From positions 868,001 through 932,000 of the forward strand of contig NZ_JAFIBY010000001.1 in NCBI RefSeq assembly GCF_017832355.1: a stretch of DNA of 64,000 bases. Reading direction: 5' to 3'. Source of the stretch: Serratia sp. PL17. GTDB taxonomy: Bacteria; Pseudomonadota; Gammaproteobacteria; Enterobacterales; Enterobacteriaceae. Below the pieces are notes generated by a model that saw nothing but the letters and a program-made list of their open reading frames with translations, was not told where the DNA came from and made no database searches. This document shows, one piece after another, positions 34,235-43,502 of the stretch. The position numbers and the translations under genes were made by a program. The stretch's first letter is position 1. Every line of letters starts with the position of its first letter.

Positions 34235-35052
34235 GGACATTTACAAGAACGGTTCGCGAGGCGGTGAAGTTCTTTCTTCGCAACGGCTACACGTCTCGCG
34301 AGGAGCTGGAGCGCTGGCAGAGCATCATCCGGCAGGCTGCCGAGAGTGAAACGGCGGACGACTACATGGCGATGGTCACGCGGAACCTGACTAAATCGTA
34401 CGATCTGCAGGTGGGTCGCGCTGGCGCGCTGAAACGGCACCAGGGCATATCCCGCTTTACGCTCAACTACCTTGAGCCAAAACTGAGGACTGAACTCGAC
34501 AGGCGGATCCTGTCCAGCGCCGACCTTATCCAGCTCAACCGCAAAAAAGCTATCGACACAACGTTGTCGCGTTTTAGCGGCTGGGCCAGCAGCATACCTT
34601 CTGCCGATAGCATCGCGCTGTCTGGCATTCAAGGGACGATGCGGGCAACAGCGGATCATATTCAGAAGGCTGCCGAGAAGGTGGACTATGAATCGCGCCG
34701 TGTGATGATCGACCAAAACCGCAAGCTGATAGCCAATATTGATAACGTGATAGCAACGAGCAATAACGCGATTGCGGCGATATGGCACAGCCACTGGCGC
34801 AGGCCTGGTTATGACTTCCGCGAAGACCACAAGGAGCGCGATCAGTTGTACTACCTGATCCGCGGGAACTGGGCGCAAAAAAACGGGTATGTGAAAGCCG
34901 GTCCTGCCGGGTATCTCGATGAAATCACTCAGCCTGGTGAAGAGGTTTTCTGCCAGTGCTATGTGACCTACATCTACAACATCCGCAGTATTCCTGAATA
35001 CATGCTGACCCAGAAGGGTCACAAGTTCATGGAGTCAATGAAAGCAGCATAG
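34231..35052 (+). CDS. Phage head morphogenesis (Mu gpF-like) protein
   Basis: 273 residues. C-terminal half contains the MuF core: WHSHWRRPGYDFREDHKERD, then YLDEITQPGEEVFCQCYVTYIY with the conserved Cys pair. Minor capsid protein ejected or bound at the portal in related phages. ATGA overlap with the portal gene. Confidence 0.82.
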   Translation: MRTFTRTVREAVKFFLRNGYTSREELERWQSIIRQAAESETADDYMAMVTRNLTKSYDLQVGRAGALKRHQGISRFTLNYLEPKLRTELDRRILSSADLIQLNRKKAIDTTLSRFSGWASSIPSADSIALSGIQGTMRATADHIQKAAEKVDYESRRVMIDQNRKLIANIDNVIATSNNAIAAIWHSHWRRPGYDFREDHKERDQLYYLIRGNWAQKNGYVKAGPAGYLDEITQPGEEVFCQCYVTYIYNIRSIPEYMLTQKGHKFMESMKAA

Positions 35053-35061
35053 GGGCATTAA

Positions 35062-36687
<1,626 letters not shown>

Positions 36688-36702
36688 CGGGAGCTCTAAA
36701 GC

Positions 36703-37563
36703 ATGGCTAATTTATCTCTTAATCCGATGGCAACCACGAATGCGCTGGGTTCCTTCGGTGTGCAGTCCGACGGTTATGTTCAGGGCATTGCTCTGGATGA
36801 CCCGGCTAACCGCTTTAATCTGGCCGCGGGTACCGTGGCGGCAACTGAAACTAAACCGCTCTGGGGCGGTCTGCCGGTGGCTGAACTTCTGTCAGGCACG
36901 CAGTCTAGTCCGCGTGGTTCATACATCCGCCGTGCAGCGTCTGTCGCTGAGTTGGAAGGTTTCACCGTATTCAACCAGGCGCACAACGGCCTGACCACTC
37001 CGCAGTCACCGGTGCCACTGTACGCATCCGGTATGAGCGTTTCGTACTATCGCCTCGGCTCAAACATGCGCGTTCCGCTGAAAGCGTCTGCGCAGGTTGT
37101 TGCGCTGGGCACCAGTGGCGCATCCGTTAAAACGGCATTGGCCTGGGACTTCGTCAACAACCAGATCACCACCGCGGCTGCGGCCGGTTTTGCTGGTGCT
37201 GATATTGCGACTACCGCTGTGACCTATGCCGCGGGTGTGGCAACGGCAACCACCGCATCAGCTCACGGCCTGAGCGCTGGTCAGTACGTGAAAATCAACG
37301 ACGTTGTGCCGGCAGCGTACAACGGCACCGTTGTTGTGCTTTCCGTTACGAACTCAACCACCTTCACCTATGCCACAGCAACAGCACCGGGAGGCCCGGC
37401 TACTACGCAAGGCACTATAGGTGCAGTAACACCTTCCGACATCACGCTGCCGGTAAAAGTGATCGCCATCGAATCAGGAAATTCAAAGACTGTCAGCTAT
37501 GACAGCGCGACGGGTTTCCTGACCTGGAATAACACCGACAGCTGCGCGCTGGTCTTACTTTAA
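36703..37563 (+). CDS. Capsid decoration/cement-type protein with inserted beta domain
   Basis: 286 residues, just before the major capsid gene. Repeated small-residue, beta-rich sequence. Residues about 165-245 form an insert with HGLSAGQYVKINDVVPAAYN and STTFTYATATAPGG, which matches an insert in the tail sheath protein at 40946. A structural virion protein on context; exact role not proven. Confidence 0.7.
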   Translation: MANLSLNPMATTNALGSFGVQSDGYVQGIALDDPANRFNLAAGTVAATETKPLWGGLPVAELLSGTQSSPRGSYIRRAASVAELEGFTVFNQAHNGLTTPQSPVPLYASGMSVSYYRLGSNMRVPLKASAQVVALGTSGASVKTALAWDFVNNQITTAAAAGFAGADIATTAVTYAAGVATATTASAHGLSAGQYVKINDVVPAAYNGTVVVLSVTNSTTFTYATATAPGGPATTQGTIGAVTPSDITLPVKVIAIESGNSKTVSYDSATGFLTWNNTDSCALVLL

Positions 37564-37579
37564 TCGGGAGCTGAATTAA

Positions 37580-38611
37580 ATGGCTGCAATTACCCCCAGC
37601 TACACCATCGTCAATCCGTCGTATATCGCGCCGGAGATGATCATTGGTTATCAGCAGGCGTCTGGTGCTTTTGAAACCATCGCCAGCGGTAACCCGCAAG
37701 TTCGCCTCGGCGTTGGCGACCAGTACGTCTACATGCGCCGACTGGATATCCGTACCCAATCCACCTCCAGCCAGTCTGGAAACGGAAACCAGCTGCCAAG
37801 CGTGGCGATGGATGCGAAGATGATTTCTACCCCAACTTATCTGTTCCGCTGCCGTGGTATCTACGATCACCACGACATGGCAGCGGCCGGTAACTGGAAC
37901 TTTGCTCTGCCGGAGGCCCAGCGCCTCGGTATGCGCCAAGGTATCTTCCAGCAGCTCCGCTCTGCTTTGTTGTACGGTATGAACCCCGCCGGTGGTGAAG
38001 GCCTGCTGAATACCGCGGGTGCGACCACCGAGTCTCTGCCGCCGGACAGCAACAACAACGCCACCGTGCTGACTTATGATCACGGTCAGATGGCTGTGTA
38101 TCTGCTGGGCCATGTTCAGGCTGCGATGACCCGTACCATGCAGTTAGGTCGCCAGCAGCGTGTCGTTATCCTTGGTCCTCAGCGTATTTTGGGCGCAATG
38201 GAGATTCAGCAAATCGTTCAGCTGACTTCTTACCAGCGTCCTGGCGGCGGTACTGATACCGTTGGCGGCACGGTGAAAGAGGTTCTGAAGGGCGCAAACA
38301 TCCAGGTTGACTGGGTGTATGACGACACCCTGATCGGTGCAGGCGCAGGTGGTACTGATGCTGTGGTTATCACCATCCCGGAAGTCGAGGTGCCAATGGT
38401 TAACTCGACTGTTAATACCAACGAATTCGCCAAGTTGACCCCGTCTCTTGCTGCGAACGCCCTGATGTTCTGCGACATGGCCGCGCCTCGTGAAATCCCG
38501 ACGCCGATTGCTGGTGGCGCGATTGATGTTCTGTCCGAAATGCGTTCTACCGCAGGCTGGGCAGTGCGTCCGGAAGCCATCACCATCTTGTCGATGGCGT
38601 ACAGCGCCTGA
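37580..38611 (+). CDS. Major capsid protein (DUF2184)
   Basis: 343 residues of the DUF2184 capsid family: YIAPEMIIGYQQASGAFETI, FRCRGIYDHHDMAAAGNWNF, the central VVILGPQRILGAMEIQQ and C-terminal MRSTAGWAVRPEAI. HK97-fold subunit. Followed by a terminator-like hairpin, consistent with a need for high relative expression. Confidence 0.9.
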   Translation: MAAITPSYTIVNPSYIAPEMIIGYQQASGAFETIASGNPQVRLGVGDQYVYMRRLDIRTQSTSSQSGNGNQLPSVAMDAKMISTPTYLFRCRGIYDHHDMAAAGNWNFALPEAQRLGMRQGIFQQLRSALLYGMNPAGGEGLLNTAGATTESLPPDSNNNATVLTYDHGQMAVYLLGHVQAAMTRTMQLGRQQRVVILGPQRILGAMEIQQIVQLTSYQRPGGGTDTVGGTVKEVLKGANIQVDWVYDDTLIGAGAGGTDAVVITIPEVEVPMVNSTVNTNEFAKLTPSLAANALMFCDMAAPREIPTPIAGGAIDVLSEMRSTAGWAVRPEAITILSMAYSA

Positions 38612-38630
38612 TCCATTCTTGTAGTGATTA

Positions 38631-38665
38631 AGCCTCTGCCGGGGAAACTCTGCAGGGGCTTTTTT
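38631..38665 (+). terminator. Partial terminator after the capsid gene
   Basis: Stem AGCCTCTGC/GCAGGGGCT (one G-T pair) with a 12-nt loop and a T6 tail, 19 nt past the capsid stop. It would lower expression of downstream tail genes. Confidence 0.72.
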
Positions 38666-38677
38666 ATGAGGTAACCA

Positions 38678-39160
38678 ATGAAACTCTTTATCGCTAACAC
38701 CACCAAACAACGCCAGATTTTTGCTTACCGCAAACTTGAGACCGGTCGGCTTGTCCAGATCCCGATTAACCACGGAGACCAGATGATGGTGCTCGACGGT
38801 TCCACTGACGAGGTGGAATCAGTTATTCAGCATCACCAGATGTATGGACTGATCGACTCGACGAAAATCGACCAAAGCCAGGCATTTGTCGGGCTTTGCT
38901 ACAGCATCAATAAGCCAGTTTCAGCGTCGGTTATCGAAAAGACCATCCGCGATAACGATATCCATCTGACACGTGGTGCGCACAACCGTCGCCAGGCATC
39001 CGTGGCTGCGCTCGACAGCTCGTTGCGCGATAGCGGCACCGGCTATTCCGGTGAGATGGAAGTCAGCGCAGAGCAGGCGAAAGGCCGCGATGACAACGAA
39101 GACGCAGATGTGGTTAACGAAACCATCGTGACTGAAAAATCCGGGAGCAAGAAAAAATGA
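38678..39160 (+). CDS. Hypothetical virion-module protein
   Basis: 160 residues, MKLFIANTTKQRQIFAYRKL onward, with an acidic/charged C-terminal tail ending SGSKKK. Located between capsid and connector genes; likely a head or head-tail joining component. Overlaps the next gene by 4 nt. Confidence 0.65.
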   Translation: MKLFIANTTKQRQIFAYRKLETGRLVQIPINHGDQMMVLDGSTDEVESVIQHHQMYGLIDSTKIDQSQAFVGLCYSINKPVSASVIEKTIRDNDIHLTRGAHNRRQASVAALDSSLRDSGTGYSGEMEVSAEQAKGRDDNEDADVVNETIVTEKSGSKKK

Positions 39161-39585
39161 CGACGAGCCTGTCGGGATTTATTGAATTCATTCGAACTGA
39201 CATGAAGGTAACTGCTGAGCAGGTTCCCGACGACTCTCCATCATTTTCCCTGGCTTATGGCGGCGCGGTCGAATGGGTTAACCAGGATATCGCGTGCGTC
39301 ATGCCGAACCTCTATACCGTGGCTGTTTACAACCTCGGGGCGTCGTTCCTGGTCAATTACGGCACTGAGTCGGTGTTTTCTGATTTCAGGAAAGAATATG
39401 GGTTGAATGATTTCAAAGCTGGCGTGATTACCGGAGCCGGAGACAACGCAACCAGTGCGCAGCGTCTGGTTCCTGACTTCTTCAAAGATTTGTCACTTGC
39501 TGACCTTCAAATGCTTCAGGACCCTTGGGGGCGTCGCTACCTGATGATTGCCCAGCAATTTGGCAGCCTGTGGGGGTTGTCATGA
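39157..39585 (+). CDS. Hypothetical head-tail connector protein
   Basis: 142 residues with central YTVAVYNLGASFLVNYGTES and C-terminal QDPWGRRYLMIAQQFGSLWG, which recall the DUF4054-type proteins between capsid and tail genes. Assigned by position and pattern. ATGA overlap with the next gene. Confidence 0.65.
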   Translation: MTTSLSGFIEFIRTDMKVTAEQVPDDSPSFSLAYGGAVEWVNQDIACVMPNLYTVAVYNLGASFLVNYGTESVFSDFRKEYGLNDFKAGVITGAGDNATSAQRLVPDFFKDLSLADLQMLQDPWGRRYLMIAQQFGSLWGLS

Positions 39586-40016
39586 TCACCTTCCATCTGG
39601 GTGTTATCGATATTCCTTACGGGGATGAGAACACCACAACCGGCGACGTTGCTGAATATCTGGAAGAAAAATACCAGATTATGCAGACCTTCTTCGATAG
39701 GTATGGCAATGACATTGCCGAGCTGATGAGTAAAGACCTCGCCGCAAATCTTGAAAATATGTTGGCTGGCGCACCGCCATCAAGAGATCCGCTTGCAGAA
39801 TCCATGTCGCGGATCCACGACTTGTTTGTGGCCTTTCTGGATAACGACGAGATGAACGGTATGCAGGGCGTCCCAACCCGACGCGCGCTGCTTGGCATCT
39901 CGAAGCGCTTCAAAAACAAGAAAGGCGATCCGCGAGCATCATTTATCGATACAGGAAATTATCAGGCAGCCATGCGCGCCTGGGTAAGCGGGGTGTTAAA
40001 TGCCTTCCCTGAGTGA
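39582..40016 (+). CDS. Hypothetical tail-completion protein
   Basis: 144 residues; ends MRAWVSGVLNAFPE, with a helical middle. In this slot related phages encode virion morphogenesis/neck proteins. Starts at ATG 39582 overlapping the prior stop and overlaps the next gene by 17 nt. Confidence 0.6.
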   Translation: MITFHLGVIDIPYGDENTTTGDVAEYLEEKYQIMQTFFDRYGNDIAELMSKDLAANLENMLAGAPPSRDPLAESMSRIHDLFVAFLDNDEMNGMQGVPTRRALLGISKRFKNKKGDPRASFIDTGNYQAAMRAWVSGVLNAFPE

Positions 40017-40941
40017 ACTGCAGCAGAATGCGAAAACCGAGCTTAACGCCACACTGACGCAGGGGCTTGACGACTTGAGTCGCTTTCAGGTGGTCACTTT
40101 CACGAAGTACATCAGGAAAGTACTTCCGCTGGATGGTTTCGTGTTTTGGGTAAATGCGTCGATTATTACCGATGATCCGGACAGTGAACCGGATACCAAG
40201 GACGTGAAAGGGTATCTGCACCTGACGACAGAGAGCATTCAGGATGAGGAGCAGCTCTACGACAAAAACGTGGTGACGTTTACCGCGCAGGCCGATATCG
40301 ATCCCTTCAATGATATTGGCTCCGAGGTGCTTTACATCGGCGAGTTCTACGGCATCCGTTTTGCATTTTCCCGCCGCTCCGGGTTGAACGAACCGGCCAA
40401 TATTTACCACTACACCGGGCACGCCATTTACCCGCACATGATGTCGCAGATCATCAACTCGCCGGCCGATATCGATCTGGCGGATGTGGTGGTTTCCAGT
40501 TCACTGCCGATCTGGCTGTCATTGAACCAGTACATGCCGATGTTTCCGGCCATGCTGTCAATGCAGAACCTGGCCCCGCCGTATGCCACGGTGAAATGCA
40601 GTGACCCGGTACCGGTCGCTGGCGCTTTTTACCTGGATGAAAAATCCAACCAGTACCAGCTGGTTTCCGAGGATGTGACGATCTCGGTAACTGGTCTGCG
40701 CAATGCATCCGTAGAGGACTTTCTCCGCTACGTCCAGCAATACACGCTCAGCGATGATGCCGAGATGGGCGTGATGAATATTCCCGTGGTGCAGGATGAG
40801 CGCGTGACGCAAAACGAGCTCAACATCATCGCCATGCGGAAGAAGATTAAATTTCGCGTCAATTACTATCAGCAGCGGATGAGGAATGTCGCCCGCCAGC
40901 TGATCACGTCTGCCATCCCGTCCATTTATGTGGAGAAATAA
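40000..40941 (+). CDS. Hypothetical structural protein upstream of tail sheath
   Basis: 313 residues, no motif I can name. A conserved-looking core (YLHLTTESIQDEEQLYDKNV, PIWLSLNQYMPMFP) and helical C-terminus. Lies directly before the sheath gene with 4 nt between, so a tail terminator or sheath-associated role is plausible but unproved. Confidence 0.6.
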   Translation: MPSLSELQQNAKTELNATLTQGLDDLSRFQVVTFTKYIRKVLPLDGFVFWVNASIITDDPDSEPDTKDVKGYLHLTTESIQDEEQLYDKNVVTFTAQADIDPFNDIGSEVLYIGEFYGIRFAFSRRSGLNEPANIYHYTGHAIYPHMMSQIINSPADIDLADVVVSSSLPIWLSLNQYMPMFPAMLSMQNLAPPYATVKCSDPVPVAGAFYLDEKSNQYQLVSEDVTISVTGLRNASVEDFLRYVQQYTLSDDAEMGVMNIPVVQDERVTQNELNIIAMRKKIKFRVNYYQQRMRNVARQLITSAIPSIYVEK

Positions 40942-40945
40942 TTAA

Positions 40946-42340
40946 ATGGCCATTGTGAATATTAATGTATCGGTCACCAACCCACCGAAGCCGACCCAGC
41001 TGCTGAAATCTGGCGCGCTGGTCTCTGTCGGGGGGACGACGTTGGCACCAGGCAGTTATGAGTTGTTGACGTCAAAAGATGACCTGAAAACGATTGTCGC
41101 GTCGGCGAAAACGATGACGGCAATCGCCTGGGCGGCAAATATCGTTACGGTGACGCTATCCGAAGCGCATGGCTGGGCCAACGGGGATAAGGTGCCTGTG
41201 GTGATTTCCGGTGCGGCACCTGAGGGGTACAACGGTGCGCATACCGCCACGGTGACCGGTGACAAGGCGTTTACCTATGCGCTGAGCACAGATCCGGGTA
41301 CCGCAACAACGATGGGGACCGTGCTTTCGGTGGCGGCCGGTGAAATCCAGCAGATGAATACTACCTACTGGGCGCAGGGAACCAGCCGAGCGGTTTATGT
41401 GTTGGAATTGGGCGAAATGAGTGCATCGGCGGCTGTCACGGCATTAAGCAAGTTTATCGACGAAGATATTTCGCTGGGTAACACCTATCAAAAATTCTTC
41501 TCCTACCTTGTTCCCCGCGAATGGGACGAAGAGGCCTCGTTCAAGACGCTGGCGAACAGCTACACCTCGCCCGGTGCGCTGGTGAAGTTTTTTGTCACCA
41601 CCACCATTGCCACCTATGAAGCGTGGGCGTCGGGGAAATACCCGAATGTTTTCGCCGGCGTTGAAGCTCCAGGCATTGGCGCCACCGAGTTCTCTATGGC
41701 GGCACCGTTCCAGTCTTCGCTGGCCAACGATCCCAGCTCGTCGAATATGGTGCCGCCGATGGCGTTCCGCTTCATGTATGGCGTGACGGATTACCCGCCT
41801 TCAGGGAACGGCAAGTTGCTGAAAGCCCTGCAGGACAGCAACATCAACTACATCGGCACGGCTGCCGAGGGTGGTTTAAGCAACAAGATGCTGGTCGCCG
41901 GCCATATGCTGGATGGCATGCCGTTCAACTACTGGTATGCAGTGGCCTGGTGCGCTATCAATCTGGAGATGGATCTGGCCAATGAGATCATTAACGGCTC
42001 TAACACCACCGTCAATCCGCTCTACTACGAGCAGAACGGCATCGACCGCTTGCAGCGCCGCGGATTAAAAACGCTGCGTTCTGGCATCAGCTACGGGCTG
42101 ATCCTCGGTCAGGTGATCGACACGAAACTCAACCAGGATGCCTTTAACGAACAATACGAAAAAGGTGCCTATGCCGGCAGCGCGGTGATCAACGCCGTAC
42201 CGTTTGCCAACTACACCAGCCTGAATCAATCCGATTACGCCGATGGGAAATACAGCGGCCTGAGTGCGGTTGTCACGCCGAAACGCGGCTTTGAGTCCAT
42301 TACCTTCAACCTCAACGTAACCAATTTTGTGGGGGCGTAA
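40946..42340 (+). CDS. Contractile tail sheath protein
   Basis: 464 residues. Sheath features: N-terminal NVSVTNPPKPTQLLKSGALV, LYYEQNGIDRLQRRGLKTLR and the C-terminal handshake-type strand AVVTPKRGFESITFNLNVTN. An insert of about 75 residues near the N-terminus (AHGWANGDKVPVVISGAAPE then GYN, KAFTYALSTDPG) repeats the insert in the decoration protein. Its presence shows the phage has a contractile tail. Confidence 0.85.
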   Translation: MAIVNINVSVTNPPKPTQLLKSGALVSVGGTTLAPGSYELLTSKDDLKTIVASAKTMTAIAWAANIVTVTLSEAHGWANGDKVPVVISGAAPEGYNGAHTATVTGDKAFTYALSTDPGTATTMGTVLSVAAGEIQQMNTTYWAQGTSRAVYVLELGEMSASAAVTALSKFIDEDISLGNTYQKFFSYLVPREWDEEASFKTLANSYTSPGALVKFFVTTTIATYEAWASGKYPNVFAGVEAPGIGATEFSMAAPFQSSLANDPSSSNMVPPMAFRFMYGVTDYPPSGNGKLLKALQDSNINYIGTAAEGGLSNKMLVAGHMLDGMPFNYWYAVAWCAINLEMDLANEIINGSNTTVNPLYYEQNGIDRLQRRGLKTLRSGISYGLILGQVIDTKLNQDAFNEQYEKGAYAGSAVINAVPFANYTSLNQSDYADGKYSGLSAVVTPKRGFESITFNLNVTNFVGA

Positions 42341-42343
42341 TAA

Positions 42344-42781
42344 ATGCCAAATCCATTAGTTCCGCAGGGATTCCTTAACCGCGTTCGGGGCGCGGTCAGT
42401 ATTACCGACAATCCGGCGCTAAACGTCACGGCGTCATTCCTGGGCAAAGAGGGGATCAGCATGCGGCCGGATACCGTCGCCACTGACATTATCCCCACGA
42501 TGACCGGTACCGTGGGCAGCCAGGCACCTTACCAGCAGGTGACCTTGACGGTACATTTGCTGAAAACGCAGGGGCTTGCTGCCAGTTATCAGCGGCAATT
42601 TGCCTCCGATACCGCATTGGGGGAGGTGGTGGTTACACCGGATGCGACCACCTTCGGCAACTACACCATCCTGAACTGCTACCTGGTGAATTTTAACGAA
42701 ATCACCCTCAACGGTACGGATGCCGGCTTTGTTGCGACAATTTCCGGCTACCTCACCACCAACGACAAGATGTGGGATTGA
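42344..42781 (+). CDS. Tail tube protein
   Basis: 145 residues immediately after the sheath, starting MPNPLVPQGFLNRVRGAVSI; all-beta appearance and the position fit the tube protein of myovirus-type tails (T4 gp19 equivalent). Overlaps the next start (TGATG). Confidence 0.82.
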   Translation: MPNPLVPQGFLNRVRGAVSITDNPALNVTASFLGKEGISMRPDTVATDIIPTMTGTVGSQAPYQQVTLTVHLLKTQGLAASYQRQFASDTALGEVVVTPDATTFGNYTILNCYLVNFNEITLNGTDAGFVATISGYLTTNDKMWD

Positions 42782-43368
42782 TGGGTATGAAAATTGATAA
42801 AAAACTGAATTTCGTCAGCACGATCACGCGCGACGACGGATCGCTGGTCTACCTGCACGTTGTGCCGTTCCCGTATGAAGTGGTGCAGGAAAACTGCGTG
42901 ATGCTGGGGAATATGTTCCATAACTTCTTCACATCTGTGGGGGCGACGGGCGCGCCGCGTGTGGCCGCGATGATGCTGCGTAATATTCTCAAGGCACGGC
43001 AGGATACTGGGGGCGTCCCGGCGGGTGAACCGACCCTCGTTGACGACATTCAACGACTGACGACAGTAATTTTCAATGATAACGGCGTATGGCGTCCTGT
43101 GCCGCTTGAAACGGCATTTAAGCAGGCGGTTATTTCTCCGGACGAATACCGTGAAGTTGAGGGCGAAGTGGTGTTTTTTATGGTCGCCTCTGCCATTCAG
43201 AAAGCCAACTTGATAGCGGGGACTGTGGGGAAAGCGCTCGATATGTACAGTGGGCAACTCGTCTCATTGAGTGCTACGGCGTTTCGCGATTCTTTACCGA
43301 CGTCGAAAACGGATACCGATACCCCGACCCCGCCAGCCCCGCAGGAACTGTCGTACATTCCCTCCTGA
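42781..43368 (+). CDS. Tail assembly chaperone, short form
   Basis: 195 residues between tube and tape-measure genes, the constant place of tail assembly chaperones. KLNFVSTITRDDGSLVYLHV and an N-terminal domain that should bind the tape measure. A -1 frameshift in the last third would add the downstream segment ending at 43502 and yield the long form (lambda gpG/gpGT style). Confidence 0.78.
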   Translation: MGMKIDKKLNFVSTITRDDGSLVYLHVVPFPYEVVQENCVMLGNMFHNFFTSVGATGAPRVAAMMLRNILKARQDTGGVPAGEPTLVDDIQRLTTVIFNDNGVWRPVPLETAFKQAVISPDEYREVEGEVVFFMVASAIQKANLIAGTVGKALDMYSGQLVSLSATAFRDSLPTSKTDTDTPTPPAPQELSYIPS

Positions 43369-43502
43369 CCTGGGCCTCCTGTGAGGGGTTCAGCGAACTC
43401 TGTCGGGAATTGGATTGCGGCAACTACAAAAGCCCGCTCCATTTCCGGCAGCGGTTCATTCTGGAAGAAATAAGACAGAAGGGCTATTTCAATGGCAGCT
43501 AA
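43161..43502 (+). CDS. -1 frame extension of the tail chaperone (frameshift product)
   Basis: The -1 frame is open from 43161 to TAA at 43500-43502. It contains no ATG, GTG or TTG before position 43410, so it cannot start on its own, yet its last part (TWASCEGFSELCRELDCGNY, FRQRFILEEIRQKGYF) looks like a real protein. It overlaps the tape-measure start. The slip site is uncertain: T6 at 43174-43179 is possible, no classical heptamer is present. Confidence 0.62.
   Translation, partial: GRSGVFYGRLCHSESQLDSGDCGESARYVQWATRLIECYGVSRFFTDVENGYRYPDPASPAGTVVHSLLTWASCEGFSELCRELDCGNYKSPLHFRQRFILEEIRQKGYFNGS

Noticed and set aside
43227..43234. GGGGAAAG as a classical -1 slippery heptamer of the lambda G-T kind
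   Set aside because: Codons in the chaperone frame are GGG AAA rather than GGA AAG, so the register does not fit the XXXYYYZ rule; kept only as a weak candidate.
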